Shown piece after piece: positions 25,427-35,026 of a stretch of 55,973 nt of DNA (within the stretch, counting starts at the first letter, position 1; each line of letters starts with the position of its first letter). The DNA lies in the NCBI GenBank assembly GCA_017528205.1, contig JAFXPE010000030.1, forward strand, positions 1-55,973, given 5' to 3'. A program made the position numbers and the translations under genes. The notes beneath the pieces are model-generated. The model made no database searches and had not been told where the DNA came from. It saw only the letters and a list, made by a program, of their open reading frames with translations. This DNA is from Alphaproteobacteria bacterium. GTDB lineage: Bacteria; Pseudomonadota; Alphaproteobacteria; RF32; CAG-239.

Positions 25427-25547
25427 TTTACACCGCGGGAAAAAACCTTTTTCTATTAGCCTAATTCTATGAGTTTTTTTGTTGGGTGGTGTTGTACACC
25501 GAGCAGAAAAGCCTTCGGCGTATATAACACGTTCTACGAAATCATTT
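25427..25547 (+). repeat. Extra right-arm copies of hairpin element A
   Basis: A second right arm (25427-25480: TTTACACCGCGGGAAAAAACC, then a TATGAG end and a T run) nearly repeats the first one. A third degenerate copy starts at TGTACACCGAGCAG (about 25494). The flanking text CGTTCTACGAAATCATT occurs at about 25400 and again at 25531, showing tandem duplication. No gene lies in 25287-25638. Confidence 0.75.
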
Positions 25548-25638
25548 TCTTTAACTCCTTATTTTATAAAAAAATTGACTAATTAATGAATCAATGTTAG
25601 CTTTTTGATAAATTTAATAAACCGAAAGGGAGAGGGAA

Positions 25639-26583
25639 ATGAGTATGGAATTTGCGGAAAATAAAGCCAGCAACAACATTATTGATGCTTATATCAGGGC
25701 CTATAAAAACTTTTTCAATTTTAAAGGGCGGACCTCTCGTTATGACTATTGGGGATTTCATCTTATCAATTTTTTTGTGGTTATTCTCTTATATATCTTA
25801 AGCGCGTATTTGGCTCCAAATTCGGAATCGTCGGCGAAAAATGTGCTGATTTTCCTCAATATATACCAATTTGTGATTTTAATTCCTTCTTTTTCGGCGT
25901 GGGTGCGTCGTTTTCATGATACCAATAAGAGTGCGTTAAAGTGGGTTTTGTTGCCGTTGGTTGTATGCTTTGCCTTTTTTGTATTTGCAGGTTCATCTTT
26001 AGATAAAACACTTTTCATAATTATCGGGGCTTTGTTGTTTACCGTTATGGCGATTACCTGGTTTGTAATTACATGTTGTCGGGGTTCTGCCGCAGATAAC
26101 AAATACGGTCCGGCCATTATGGAAGATTCCTCTCAGCGCTGGAAAGGTTTGTCCATTCCGATTCTGATGGTTACATTACCGTTTTTGTTGGCGTTTTCGT
26201 TGGGAATTGTCGGCGGTTATTGGCGGGCAACGAATAGATATCAGGCTGAAAAAATTGTGCCGGTGATTTACAGTTTGCTTTCCGAAGCAAAAGGCGAAAA
26301 CGGTGCACAGCCGATTGTGGAAGACGACTTTTCGTGGCATGATAAGGCGCAACTGACCGGTATGTTTTTTACCGACCCGTTTGGTGTGAAAATTGAAATC
26401 AAGCTGTCTAAAGGGGAGTATGTTATTACTCGTTCCGATGTTTCTTTTTCGTTGTGTATGGCGTTAAGTGAATACAATTGGACCGAAAATCCCGACTTTG
26501 TAAAAATGAGGATTAACGGCGGAAAGGATTGTTTGAGTTGCAAAGACGCCCAAACATGCAAAATTGAGTGGATTTATAAATAG
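25639..26583 (+). CDS. DUF805 membrane protein with extra Cys-containing C-terminal domain
   Basis: 314 residues. The N-terminal DUF805 domain is clear: FFNFKGRTSRYDYWGFHLIN (about 25-44), four membrane segments, and VRRFHDTNKSALKW between them. A fifth hydrophobic helix at about 172-195 is followed by a soluble domain of about 120 residues (GYWRATNRYQAEKIVPVI onward), ending in a Cys cluster CLSC...CKIEW. This tail resembles a pilin-like extracytoplasmic domain (helix then strands, disulfides), but that is only a visual impression. The function of DUF805 is unknown. The ribosome site is GGGAGAGGG. It converges with ftsK, leaving 3 bp between them. Confidence 0.8.
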   Translation: MSMEFAENKASNNIIDAYIRAYKNFFNFKGRTSRYDYWGFHLINFFVVILLYILSAYLAPNSESSAKNVLIFLNIYQFVILIPSFSAWVRRFHDTNKSALKWVLLPLVVCFAFFVFAGSSLDKTLFIIIGALLFTVMAITWFVITCCRGSAADNKYGPAIMEDSSQRWKGLSIPILMVTLPFLLAFSLGIVGGYWRATNRYQAEKIVPVIYSLLSEAKGENGAQPIVEDDFSWHDKAQLTGMFFTDPFGVKIEIKLSKGEYVITRSDVSFSLCMALSEYNWTENPDFVKMRINGGKDCLSCKDAQTCKIEWIYK

Positions 26584-26586
26584 TTT

Positions 26587-29448
26587 TTAATCGACGCCTA
26601 AAACTTCGCGGCGGCCGACGTGGTCTTGTTTGCTGACAATGCCTTCTTGTTCCATGCGTTCAATCAAATTGGCTGCACGGTTGTATCCGATGCGCAGTTT
26701 GCGCTGAACATAGCTGGTGGAGGCCTTTTTGTCGGTGCGTACAATGTCAACTGCTTGACGGTATAAATCTTCTTCATCGCCACCGCCGAATTCTCCTTTG
26801 TCAAATACCGGTCCGGAATCTTTTCCGGTATTTAACTCGCCGGCCGTAACCTCAGATACATATTTCGGTTCGCCTTGCGATTTGATAAATTCTACCACGC
26901 GTTCAACTTCCTCATCGGCAACAAAACAGCCGTGTACGCGTACCGGACGCGTGCCGGACGACATAAATAACATATCTCCCATACCGAGAAGTTGTTCTGC
27001 GCCTTTTTCACCCAAGATGGTGCCACTGTCGATTTTGGTGGTAACGTGGAAGCTGATACGGCTCGGGAAGTTGGATTTGATAACACCGGTAATAACGTCA
27101 ACAGACGGACGTTGTGTGGACATAATCAAGTGAATACCGGCTGCACGCGCCATTTGCGCTAAACGCTGGATGGCGGCCTCGACTTCTTTGCCGGCAACCA
27201 GCATCAAGTCGGCCATTTCATCAACTACAATTACGATATAAGGCATTGGCGAGGTATCAATATATTGTTCTTCATAAATCGGTTGGCCGGTTTCCTTATC
27301 AAAACCGGTTTGAATGGTTTTCTTTAATCCCTTGCCGGTTTTTTGCATTTCTTCAATTTTCTTATTATAGCCGGCAATATTACGAACATTCAAAAGCGCC
27401 ATCGAACGATAGCGGTTTTCCATTTCTTGTACCGCCCACTTGAGGCCGACAACCGCTTTAGCCGGATCGGTAATCACCGGAGTCAGCAAATGCGGAATAC
27501 CGTTATACATTGAAAATTCCAGTTGTTTCGGGTCTATCATGATAAAGCGGCATTGTTCCGGCGTCATGCGATACAACAACGACAAAATCATGGTGTTGAC
27601 GCCTACCGATTTACCGGAACCGGTGGTGCCGGCAACCAGTAAGTGCGGCATTTTGGATAAATCGGCGTAAACATGCTGACCGCCGATATCTTTACCGAGA
27701 GCAACGTTCAAAATATTTTTGCTGGTTTTAAATTCGTTATCTTCAAACAACTCGCGAATCCATACGGTTTGCCGCTTGTCATTCGGAATTTCGATGCCGA
27801 TGGTGCTGTGACCGGCGACAACCGCCATACGCACGGAGGCAACCGCCATAGAACGGGCAATGTCGTCGGATAAGCCAATAACTCGTGCCGTGCGGGTACC
27901 GCGTTCCGGCTCCAGTTCATACAGCGTGACAACCGGTCCCGGACGCACGGCCACAATTTGGCCTTTGATGTTAAAGTCGTGTAAAACCTGCTCCAAATCG
28001 GCGGCGCGTTTTTTAAGCGCATCTTCGTCAACTACTATCGCCCCGCTGTCTTTAGGTACGGAAAGCAAGTTGATATCCGGCAAGTGATATTCCTTATCTT
28101 GCGGAGTTTCCGTTGGAGTTGTGTCAACGTGAGGTACAACAACTTTTGCCGGTTTGGCCGGAGTTTGCGGTTCCGGTTGCGGAGATTTTTCGGCAATGCT
28201 GCGTTGTTCGGCCAAAGGCTGAGCTTTGGCGGCGGCCGGAGCACTGGTCGGAATATTAAGTAACTCTTCCTGAACGGCGGTTTTTTGTTCTTCCGCAACG
28301 GCGCGGTTTTTAGCCTGAAACTGCATACCCTCGGTGCGATAAATATCTTCCGGCGAAATTTTGGTTGCCGGTTTTTTCTGCATAACCTGTGGTTCGGCCA
28401 AAAAATCAAAAGTTGGGTTAATGGTTTGTTTCTTTGCCGGCTCGGCAGGCTTTTCCGTAACTTGAGCCGTTGGCGCGGCGGCCGGAGCTTGCACTTCAGG
28501 CATAACAATTGCCGGACCTTTGGCAGCCGGAGCCGCGGTACGAACATTCGCTAAATTGTTGGCAAAAGAAGATTGCGCAATGGTTTTGGTGGCTAAAGAT
28601 GTATTTTGCATAAATGTTGAGGTGTTCGCGGCCAGAGTTGTGGTGGCGTTCAAATTTTGGCTGTTCAAGGTTGGTTCTTTATATTCAAACCCAGGCTCGC
28701 GACGAGTTTGCAAACGGTCAAATTTGTTTTGAACTTTGGCTTGTAAATAGCGCGGATTGATTTCTTTAAACTCGCTGAAATTGCGAATGTTGGCAACTTT
28801 TTTGAGCAGGCGAATCAGCAAATTGCCGATGCCGCGACAAAGTCTGGCGGCCGCCTTAACAAACTTGAGCCAAAACTTGAAGGTAATGCCGGCCGCAAAA
28901 TTAAAAGCAATCAGGGTGATAAACAGCAATATCAGCACCAAAATGATTTTATTGTACGGGTGCTTCAACAAGGTGAGATAATTGGCATAGCTGTTGAGAT
29001 GAGCGCTGATGGTCGGAGTCCATTCGCCGGTTAAATTGTAAGGCAAATTAAGGCGTCCCAAATATGTGCGGCAGGTTAAATCTATTAAACACGAAAAGCT
29101 GAGCATTCCCACAAACCAAGCGAAAATGCGCATTTTCCACTCAAGAAACGAATGTTGAAAAATTAAAACCAAGCCCCAGAGAATCGGGATAAACAAAAAT
29201 ATTATCAACCCCAAACCGAATGATTTTAATACAAAATCGGCGCTGTATGCCCCGAATGCACCCAGAATGTTATGAATTTCCTGAGTTTCGGAAGATACCT
29301 TGTTGAAAGACGGATCCCCGATATGATAGCTTAAAACCGAAATAAAAATCAGTATCGGCATTATAATAAAAAATAAGCCGAATAAAGTGCACAACAGCTT
29401 GTGAAACCAAGATTCTTCAGGTTTGTTTTCGTCAAATTCCTCAGCCAT
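26587..29448 (-). CDS. ftsK: DNA translocase FtsK
   Basis: 953 residues from the ATG at 29448 (GAGG just upstream); an in-frame ATG at 29487 is less likely. Residues 15-210 hold the four-helix membrane anchor, 210-470 a Pro/Ala/Gln-rich linker, then the RecA-like motor with Walker [13 protein letters not shown] and Walker [14 protein letters not shown], and a C-terminal winged-helix gamma domain ([35 protein letters not shown]) that reads oriented DNA motifs. It pumps chromosome ends across the division septum. It is divergent from fabD. Confidence 0.96.
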   Translation of the reverse strand: MAEEFDENKPEESWFHKLLCTLFGLFFIIMPILIFISVLSYHIGDPSFNKVSSETQEIHNILGAFGAYSADFVLKSFGLGLIIFLFIPILWGLVLIFQHSFLEWKMRIFAWFVGMLSFSCLIDLTCRTYLGRLNLPYNLTGEWTPTISAHLNSYANYLTLLKHPYNKIILVLILLFITLIAFNFAAGITFKFWLKFVKAAARLCRGIGNLLIRLLKKVANIRNFSEFKEINPRYLQAKVQNKFDRLQTRREPGFEYKEPTLNSQNLNATTTLAANTSTFMQNTSLATKTIAQSSFANNLANVRTAAPAAKGPAIVMPEVQAPAAAPTAQVTEKPAEPAKKQTINPTFDFLAEPQVMQKKPATKISPEDIYRTEGMQFQAKNRAVAEEQKTAVQEELLNIPTSAPAAAKAQPLAEQRSIAEKSPQPEPQTPAKPAKVVVPHVDTTPTETPQDKEYHLPDINLLSVPKDSGAIVVDEDALKKRAADLEQVLHDFNIKGQIVAVRPGPVVTLYELEPERGTRTARVIGLSDDIARSMAVASVRMAVVAGHSTIGIEIPNDKRQTVWIRELFEDNEFKTSKNILNVALGKDIGGQHVYADLSKMPHLLVAGTTGSGKSVGVNTMILSLLYRMTPEQCRFIMIDPKQLEFSMYNGIPHLLTPVITDPAKAVVGLKWAVQEMENRYRSMALLNVRNIAGYNKKIEEMQKTGKGLKKTIQTGFDKETGQPIYEEQYIDTSPMPYIVIVVDEMADLMLVAGKEVEAAIQRLAQMARAAGIHLIMSTQRPSVDVITGVIKSNFPSRISFHVTTKIDSGTILGEKGAEQLLGMGDMLFMSSGTRPVRVHGCFVADEEVERVVEFIKSQGEPKYVSEVTAGELNTGKDSGPVFDKGEFGGGDEEDLYRQAVDIVRTDKKASTSYVQRKLRIGYNRAANLIERMEQEGIVSKQDHVGRREVLGVD

Positions 29449-29614
29449 AACATCCTCAAATTGCGTATGATTTTTTAACGACCGCATTATACGCCGAAAT
29501 TCTCAAAAAAATGTTAAAATAGCGCGAATAAAATGTGAACACCGGAGGCGTTTTGCTTGACATTTGGGTTGGCGGTCTTTATACATTCAGTAAAATATTG
29601 ATGAAAGGAAGCAA

Positions 29615-30559
29615 ATGAAGTATGCTTTTGTGTTTCCGGGGCAAGGCTCGCAATTTGTCGGTATGGGCAAAGAATTGGCCGAGAACTTCGCTTCGGCGCG
29701 TGAGGTTTTTGACGAAGTGAATGACGCTTTGTCGCAAGATTTGTTCAAAATAATGGTGAACGGTCCGGATTCCGAATTGATGATGACTGCAAATACTCAG
29801 CCGGCGTTGATGGCTTTTTCAATGGCGGTGGTGCGAGTTTTGGAAAAGGAATTCGGCAAAAAACTCAAAGATAAAGCCGCTTATGTGGCCGGACATTCGC
29901 TGGGCGAATATTCCGCCGCTTGCGCCGCCGGCGTGTTCAGCTTGAGCGATACGGCAAAATTGTTGCGCCTGCGCGGCGAGGCAATGCAAAACGCAGTGCC
30001 GTTGGGAGTGGGCGGAATGGCCGCGGTTCTCGGACTTTCGTTTCAAGATGTGGGAGCGTTGGTGGAAGCTTGCTCCGACAACAAGAACGTTTGTGTTGCC
30101 GCCAATGACAATTCTGACGGGCAGGTGGTGCTTTCCGGCTCAATGGCGGCTATTGACCGTGCGGTGGAAATTGCGCCGGAATTCGGGGCTCGCAAATGCG
30201 TGAAACTCGCCGTCAGCGCACCGTTTCACAGCCCGTTTATGGCACCGGCCGCCGACGCTATGGCGCGTGCTTTTATGCAGGTTGAGGCTCAAAATGCTCA
30301 AATTCCTTTGGTAGCAAATGTTTTAGCTCAACCGATTAACGATTCTAAAGAAATTATCAAATACCTGATTGAACAGGTTACCGGCACAGTCAGATGGCGC
30401 GAAACTATGATGTTTTTCAAGGAAAATAACGTTACCGATTTGGTGGAACTCGGAGCCGGCAAAGTGCTCTCCGGTATTGCCAAACGCAGCAATAAAGAAA
30501 TGAACTCAATTTCTGTCGGTTCTGTTGCCGAAATAGAAGAACTGGCAAATAATTTATAA
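29615..30559 (+). CDS. fabD: Malonyl-CoA:ACP transacylase
   Basis: 314 residues. FPGQGSQFVGMGKEL at the start forms the oxyanion hole, and the nucleophile elbow is GHSLGEYSA (about 93-101). The catalytic His is in APFHSPFM (about 204-211). It loads malonate onto ACP for type II fatty-acid synthesis. GAAAGGAAG precedes the ATG. fabG follows 23 bp later; acpP and fabF, which often complete this cluster, are not present. Confidence 0.96.
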   Translation: MKYAFVFPGQGSQFVGMGKELAENFASAREVFDEVNDALSQDLFKIMVNGPDSELMMTANTQPALMAFSMAVVRVLEKEFGKKLKDKAAYVAGHSLGEYSAACAAGVFSLSDTAKLLRLRGEAMQNAVPLGVGGMAAVLGLSFQDVGALVEACSDNKNVCVAANDNSDGQVVLSGSMAAIDRAVEIAPEFGARKCVKLAVSAPFHSPFMAPAADAMARAFMQVEAQNAQIPLVANVLAQPINDSKEIIKYLIEQVTGTVRWRETMMFFKENNVTDLVELGAGKVLSGIAKRSNKEMNSISVGSVAEIEELANNL

Positions 30560-30582
30560 CCTTAAAATGAAAGGAAAATCCT

Positions 30583-31320
30583 ATGTTTAGATTAGATGAA
30601 AAAGTTGCTTTAATTACCGGTGCCGCCGGCGGTATCGGCCGTAAAATTGCCCACACTTTGCATGAGCAGGGCGCTTATTTGGCATTAACCGATTTAAACG
30701 AAGAGGGTTTGAAGGCGCTTAAAGCCGAACTCGGTGACAATGTTGAATATTTTGTTGCCAACTTGGGCGATACGGATGCTATTAAAACATTGGTTGATGC
30801 TGTTGAAGAAAAATTCGGTAAAATCGATATTTTGGTTAATAATGCCGGTGTTACGAAAGATGATTTGTTTATCCGTATGAGCGATGAAAAATGGCAGTTC
30901 GTTTTAGATGTTAATCTTACGGCCGGTTTCAAACTGGCGCGTGCCGTGGTTCGCGGTATGATGAAGCGTCGTTACGGCCGCATTATCGGTATGGCTTCCG
31001 TTGTCGGAGTTATGGGCAACGCCGGACAGGCCAATTATTCCGCTTCTAAAGCCGGTATGATTGCTATGAACAAATGCTTGGCTCAAGAAGTAGGTTCACG
31101 CGGCGTTACCGTCAATTCCATCGCTCCGGGCTTTATCAGAACACCGATGACCGACGTTCTGCCGGACGATGTAAAAGCCGCTCTCTTGGCCAAAATTCCG
31201 GAAGGCAAACTCGGTGAAGCTCAGGACATTGCCAATGCCGTAGCATTTCTTGCTTCTGATGAAGCACAATACATTACGGGACAGACTATTCACGTTAATG
31301 GCGGAATGGCCATGATTTAA
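30583..31320 (+). CDS. fabG: 3-oxoacyl-ACP reductase
   Basis: 245 residues of the short-chain dehydrogenase fold. The cofactor loop is TGAAGGIGRKIA (about 12-23), with LVNNAGVTKDDLF (about 83-95), and the catalytic Ser/Tyr/Lys set lies in GMASVVGVMGNAGQANYSASKAG. The C-terminus ends GQTIHVNGGMAMI, as in FabG. It reduces beta-ketoacyl-ACP with NADPH. It is cotranscribed with fabD. The TAA is itself the first base group of a large hairpin element. Confidence 0.95.
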   Translation: MFRLDEKVALITGAAGGIGRKIAHTLHEQGAYLALTDLNEEGLKALKAELGDNVEYFVANLGDTDAIKTLVDAVEEKFGKIDILVNNAGVTKDDLFIRMSDEKWQFVLDVNLTAGFKLARAVVRGMMKRRYGRIIGMASVVGVMGNAGQANYSASKAGMIAMNKCLAQEVGSRGVTVNSIAPGFIRTPMTDVLPDDVKAALLAKIPEGKLGEAQDIANAVAFLASDEAQYITGQTIHVNGGMAMI

Positions 31321-31426
31321 AAACTCGTATAATGGGTAACTACTTGGGGAATTTTTCCTCGTGTACCTTTTTGTTGTACACGTCGTCAAAATTCCCCTTC
31401 GTATTTACCTCATTCTCCGAGTTTTT
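31319..31426 (+). repeat. Three-tier stop-codon hairpin element, locus B (fabG)
   Basis: A 108-nt imperfect palindrome. Outer tier: AAAACTCG against CCGAGTTTTT with TATAATGGGTAA opposite TTTACCTCATT. Middle tier: GGGGAATTTT against AAAATTCCCC. Tip: CGTGTAC and GTACACG. It has the same architecture as 25289-25391 with a different middle arm. It starts in the fabG stop codon. Confidence 0.85.
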
Positions 31427-31443
31427 AGTTGCAGGTTTGTTTT

Positions 31444-31493
31444 GTGCACGTCGTCAACTTCGTATTTACCTCATTATCCGAGTTTTTAGTTGC
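31444..31493 (+). repeat. Second right arm of hairpin element B
   Basis: TGTGCACGTCGTCAACTTCG followed by TATTTACCTCATTATCCGAG and a T run nearly repeats the first right arm but lacks the AAAATTCCCC block. Confidence 0.7.
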
Positions 31494-31539
31494 TAATTTG
31501 TTTTTACGGAAAAATACTGTCATTGCCGGTTAGGAGCGG

Positions 31540-31820
31540 CAATCTAGTCAGGCGCTGAGCAACTATCGCAAAGTGTCAATAAAGCAATGTCATCTTGAGC
31601 CCTTTACGGGCGTCAAGATCTCACGTTACGGTGGCAAGGTAATAGGATACACTTTTGAGTTTGTTCAATACTCATAGATTTTGACGGGGATTTCGCAGCG
31701 CTCAACCCCTCAAAATGACATTTGCTGCTTTATTACGCCCGAGGACGCACAGCGAGAGCGGAGATTCTTCGCCGGCTTTTCAGATTCTCGCATTCGCAAG
31801 AATGACAGAAAAGCGGCGGC
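31540..31820. repeat. Mosaic of dispersed intergenic repeats
   Basis: The gap between fabG and the secreted unknown has no gene. It contains ATTGCCG/CGGCAAT inverted repeats (about 31524-31546), TCATCTTGAGC / GTCAAGATCTC pieces (about 31590-31625), and a TTATTACGCCCGAGGACGCA unit (31728-31807) whose tail, TTCTTCGCCGGCTTTTCAG then TTCGCAAGAATGACAG, closely matches 3171-3250. Confidence 0.65.
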
Positions 31821-31838
31821 TCAGAATGACAGTAATTT

Positions 31839-33083
31839 TTACGGCAGAATAATCGGAGTGCCGGCAAAGTGCATATCCAAATCGTACAGCTTTTCACGCA
31901 ACTCTTGATTATACGGCAAAATGGCCTCGATGTTATTCATATCTGTATCGTAGGTCCAAACAAAGGCTTCCAAAAAGTAGCGCACTTGGCGTTTTTCTTC
32001 ATCATCAAACAAATACGGGTCCAAAAATTTGTAATAATATCCTTTGCGTTGTAACTTCAAGGTAGAAACGTAGGCTTGCGGCATATTGTGTACGCGATAA
32101 GCCTTAATGACTTTGTCGCAGGTGTATGCCCAATCATTCAGCCCGAAGCCGTAAGCGCCAACGGCCTGTTGAAATTCGTCTTGTAAATTGGTCCATTTAA
32201 CCTTGCGAACAATCGTTTGACACGGGTTAACCACCTGTTTCAAAAACGAAATTTCTTCCGGAACGCCGTTTTGTTGTTCCCAATATTGTATCAGCGGGTC
32301 AATCATAATCAGCTTAAGTTCGTTGCCGTTATGTTTGCGGAATTTATCCAGCGCGTCAAATGTGCCGACAAAGGCGCGAACATCGGCGGAGGAAAGCGGA
32401 GTGTTGATATCCGCATTAAAGTGCCGAAAGCCGATTTCCGCCGGTTGCGGATTCTTGTCTTGTCCGAAATCGGAAGCTTTGACTTTGTTCATCAGCTCGC
32501 GAATAAAATCCGGTTTGATGCGAATATCCGGCATTGTTTCCGGTTGGTTTTGCAATAGCGACGGACGCTCCAGCGAGTTCATGCCTTCGCCCCAAAATTG
32601 CGGACTTATATATACATACAATTCCGGCGAGATTTTTTCGATGTTCGGAATATTGCGCATTCTGTCGGCAATACGTTCCGGAAACTTGTTTTTGGTTTCT
32701 TTAATGCCCGGCAAATCGAGAATTTTTCCGGACAAACCGCGCATTCTGTGCAACATCGGGCCGATATACGGATACAGCGAGCGCGGAATGCGTTGCAAAT
32801 CGCGCAATAAACTTTCTTCATCGGGATTATCTATGCGTTTTTCAACGCTGCCGAAAGTTTTTATTTGTTTTTTGAAGCCGGAATCGAAAGTTGTCGGAAT
32901 GCGCCAGCTGAAATCGTAATTCCAATTATAGCGCGAGTTGGCTTTGGCGTAATCTTTTTTTAAACGCCATATTTGCGGAATCGGCTCTTCCAAATCTACA
33001 TTATAAAAATGGGCGTAATCTTTGAGCTGGGCCTGTGCTGGCAAAGCAATCAAAAGACAGATTATAACAAACCATATTCGCAT
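31839..33083 (-). CDS. Secreted protein of unknown function
   Basis: 414 residues from the ATG at 33083, which follows AGGAGG by six bases; the longer frame from 33119 has no ribosome site. The signal peptide is RIWFVIICLLIALPAQAQ. The mature part is mixed alpha/beta, rich in Trp, Tyr, Arg and Pro, with repeated short WxxxxxDYAK-like and ISPQFW motifs and no membrane segment. There are just two cysteines in the C-terminal half (VNPCQTIV and YTCDKVIKAY), which could form a disulfide. I recognise no family. The gene is divergent from gcrA. Confidence 0.75.
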   Translation of the reverse strand: MRIWFVIICLLIALPAQAQLKDYAHFYNVDLEEPIPQIWRLKKDYAKANSRYNWNYDFSWRIPTTFDSGFKKQIKTFGSVEKRIDNPDEESLLRDLQRIPRSLYPYIGPMLHRMRGLSGKILDLPGIKETKNKFPERIADRMRNIPNIEKISPELYVYISPQFWGEGMNSLERPSLLQNQPETMPDIRIKPDFIRELMNKVKASDFGQDKNPQPAEIGFRHFNADINTPLSSADVRAFVGTFDALDKFRKHNGNELKLIMIDPLIQYWEQQNGVPEEISFLKQVVNPCQTIVRKVKWTNLQDEFQQAVGAYGFGLNDWAYTCDKVIKAYRVHNMPQAYVSTLKLQRKGYYYKFLDPYLFDDEEKRQVRYFLEAFVWTYDTDMNNIEAILPYNQELREKLYDLDMHFAGTPIILP

Positions 33084-33151
33084 AGAAACCTCCTGTGACG
33101 AGTTTATATTGTAAACCATAAAAAAAAATTAATAAAGCGCTAAAAATACTC

Positions 33152-33180
33152 TGGACAGCAATTAAATAATCGTCTATAAA
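33152..33180 (+). promoter_or_regulatory. gcrA promoter
   Basis: TGGACA (33152-33157), 17-bp spacer, TATAAA (33175-33180); the GGAGG site of gcrA is at 33197-33201. I saw no GANTC site directly inside it. Confidence 0.6.
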
Positions 33181-33207
33181 GTGGATAATCAAGTTCGGAG
33201 GTATAAT

Positions 33208-33663
33208 ATGGGATGGACAGATGAAAAAGTTGAGCAATTGCGACAATTGTGGTCGCAAGGCTTGACGGCAAATGAAATTGCCAAGAAATTGGATGTAACC
33301 AAAAATGCGATTGTCGGAAAAGTGCATCGTTTGTGTTTGACGGCCAGACCGTCTCCGATTAAATCCAAAAATCCGGAACTGCCGCTGGAAGAAAACGAGC
33401 AGTCGGTTGCGGTTGAAGCCGAGTGCGAGGAGCAAACAATCGAGGTTGCAGAAGAAGTTGCCGTAGCACCGCAAGCGGCGACAAAATCGGAAAAAGAACA
33501 CACCAACATAAAATTGGTTAATTTAGACAGTCATACCTGTCGTTGGCCGATTGGCGATCCGCGCGATGATGATTTTTGTTTTTGCGGCAAAAAAGTGCGT
33601 AGCGGGCAAACGTATTGCGATGAGCACTCGATGATGGCATACGTTAAGGCTTTTAAGAAATAA
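33208..33663 (+). CDS. gcrA: GcrA cell-cycle regulator
   Basis: 151 residues from ATG 33208, which has GGAGG six bases upstream; the earlier in-frame ATG is not used. The N-terminal helix-turn-helix is diagnostic: GWTDEKVEQLRQLWSQGLTA with NEIAKKLDVTKNAIVGKVHRL. An acidic Glu/Val-rich linker (about 60-100) leads to the C-terminal domain CRWPIGDPRDDDFCFCGKK and YCDEHSMMAY, which binds the housekeeping sigma factor region. In Caulobacter GcrA activates promoters methylated at GANTC by CcrM, so its presence places the organism in the Alphaproteobacteria. A terminator follows. Confidence 0.95.
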   Translation: MGWTDEKVEQLRQLWSQGLTANEIAKKLDVTKNAIVGKVHRLCLTARPSPIKSKNPELPLEENEQSVAVEAECEEQTIEVAEEVAVAPQAATKSEKEHTNIKLVNLDSHTCRWPIGDPRDDDFCFCGKKVRSGQTYCDEHSMMAYVKAFKK

Positions 33664-33678
33664 TATTTTTTAATTACG

Positions 33679-33705
33679 AAGGGGCTTGCGGCCCCTTGTT
33701 TTTTT
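33679..33705 (+). terminator. Terminator of gcrA
   Basis: AAGGGGC (33679-33685) pairs with GCCCCTT (33691-33697) over a TTGCG loop, followed by G and seven T. Confidence 0.92.
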
Positions 33706-33755
33706 ATGCGGCGAGCATATATCTCCGAAGTGTTGGATTATTCTCGGAGGTTAAA

Positions 33756-34898
33756 ATGAAAAAAATTTATATGTTGGCCGCGCTGTTTGCTTTGTTTTGT
33801 AATGAAAATACGGCCGGAGCGACGGCACTTGCCGATGATTATGCGGCGCTGAAAAATTATTTGCAAAAAAAATACGGCTTAAGCTATAACTTGAATTATT
33901 CGCTTTTGGCTCAGCACGGTGCGCCAAACGGCAAATATAATCCGGTGCAGTCATATTTGGCGCCGAGTGTGGCGTGGACAACTTTTGATAATCGTTACGG
34001 TACGGGTATTTTAAATGCCTCTTATACCAGCGTGTTTTACGGCAGACATAATGCTAATGATGTGGAAAATCGTATCGGTACGGTTACACCGATAAATGAT
34101 GCCGACGATGATGAGCAAGAGTTCTCGTCGTTGTATTACACCTACCAGTTGCCGCAAAGATATAATTGGATGACTTTAGGCTTGGGACAATATTCAATCT
34201 ATAATTTTGACGGTACGGATTATAATAACAATCCACAGGGCAATTTTATCAACTATGCTTTGGCGCAAAACGGCAGCGCAACTTATGCCGATGCCGGTTT
34301 GGGAGCTTATGTGCAGGCAACTCCGGGAAGATGGCTGTTTGTTGCCGGTGCGCAAGATGCCACCAATATTTCGGCGGTCAGCGTGCGCTTTAATCATTTG
34401 CATGACGGGCATTACACCACGTTTGCGCAAATCGGCTATAATCCGAGCCTAAAAAATTGGGGCGACGGACAGTATTCGGTTTTGGTTTATAATCAGCCGT
34501 ATGTGGCAGAACAACCGCAATCAACAACCGGATGGTCAATAAATGCCCAGCAAAATTTGGGCAAAAAATTGGCAGTTTTCGGTAGAATTAACGGCGTTAA
34601 CGGTAATGTTTCCGCAATTAAAAATTCTTATACTGCCGGTATGGTGTATAATAATCCGTTGGACCGCAATTCGCTGGATCAGATAGGCTTGGCTTATGCT
34701 TATAACGACCTGAGCGAAACGGCAGTGGGCGAAACCCTAAGCGAATCCGCCGAGCATGTTATCGAAGCATTTTGGACTTGGGGTATAAGTAAATGGGCGG
34801 CGCTTACTCCGGATATTCAATTTTATATTCATCCGGCGCTGAATACGTCTTCGGATTACGCCACGGTTGCGGCGCTGAGGTTTAACGTATATTTCTGA
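33756..34898 (+). CDS. Outer-membrane porin, OprB-like
   Basis: 380 residues from ATG 33756 (CGGAGG five bases upstream). A signal peptide (KKIYMLAALFALFCNENTAGA) is followed by a beta-strand-rich, aromatic, Gly/Asn-rich sequence ending in F (RFNVYF), the outer-membrane signature. The order of motifs (YNLNYSLLAQ, FSSLYYTYQLP, WSINAQQNLGKKLAVFGRIN, FWTWGISKWAALTPDIQFY with HPALN) matches carbohydrate-selective OprB porins. It probably admits sugars into the periplasm. It is a stand-alone gene bounded by terminators on both sides. Confidence 0.85.
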   Translation: MKKIYMLAALFALFCNENTAGATALADDYAALKNYLQKKYGLSYNLNYSLLAQHGAPNGKYNPVQSYLAPSVAWTTFDNRYGTGILNASYTSVFYGRHNANDVENRIGTVTPINDADDDEQEFSSLYYTYQLPQRYNWMTLGLGQYSIYNFDGTDYNNNPQGNFINYALAQNGSATYADAGLGAYVQATPGRWLFVAGAQDATNISAVSVRFNHLHDGHYTTFAQIGYNPSLKNWGDGQYSVLVYNQPYVAEQPQSTTGWSINAQQNLGKKLAVFGRINGVNGNVSAIKNSYTAGMVYNNPLDRNSLDQIGLAYAYNDLSETAVGETLSESAEHVIEAFWTWGISKWAALTPDIQFYIHPALNTSSDYATVAALRFNVYF

Positions 34899-34920
34899 TT
34901 TCGCCACAAAAAAATATCAG

Positions 34921-34951
34921 CCGGCTTATGTGCATAAGTCGGTTTTTTTTT
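34921..34951 (+). terminator. Terminator of the porin gene
   Basis: CCGGCTTATG (34921-34930) pairs with CATAAGTCGG (34933-34942), one G-U, followed by nine T. Confidence 0.93.
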
Positions 34952-35026
34952 GTTTTTTCGTGACATCTGTGTTAAATAACAGAATAATTGAAAGAATAAA
35001 AAACATAAAAGGTGAAAGTGTGTGAT

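Noticed and set aside
25289..25547. Integron attC sites at the stop-codon hairpins
   Set aside because: The position after stop codons and imperfect palindromy fit, but the conserved GTTRRRY and RYYYAAC ends are absent, and the host genes are essential housekeeping genes in normal contexts.
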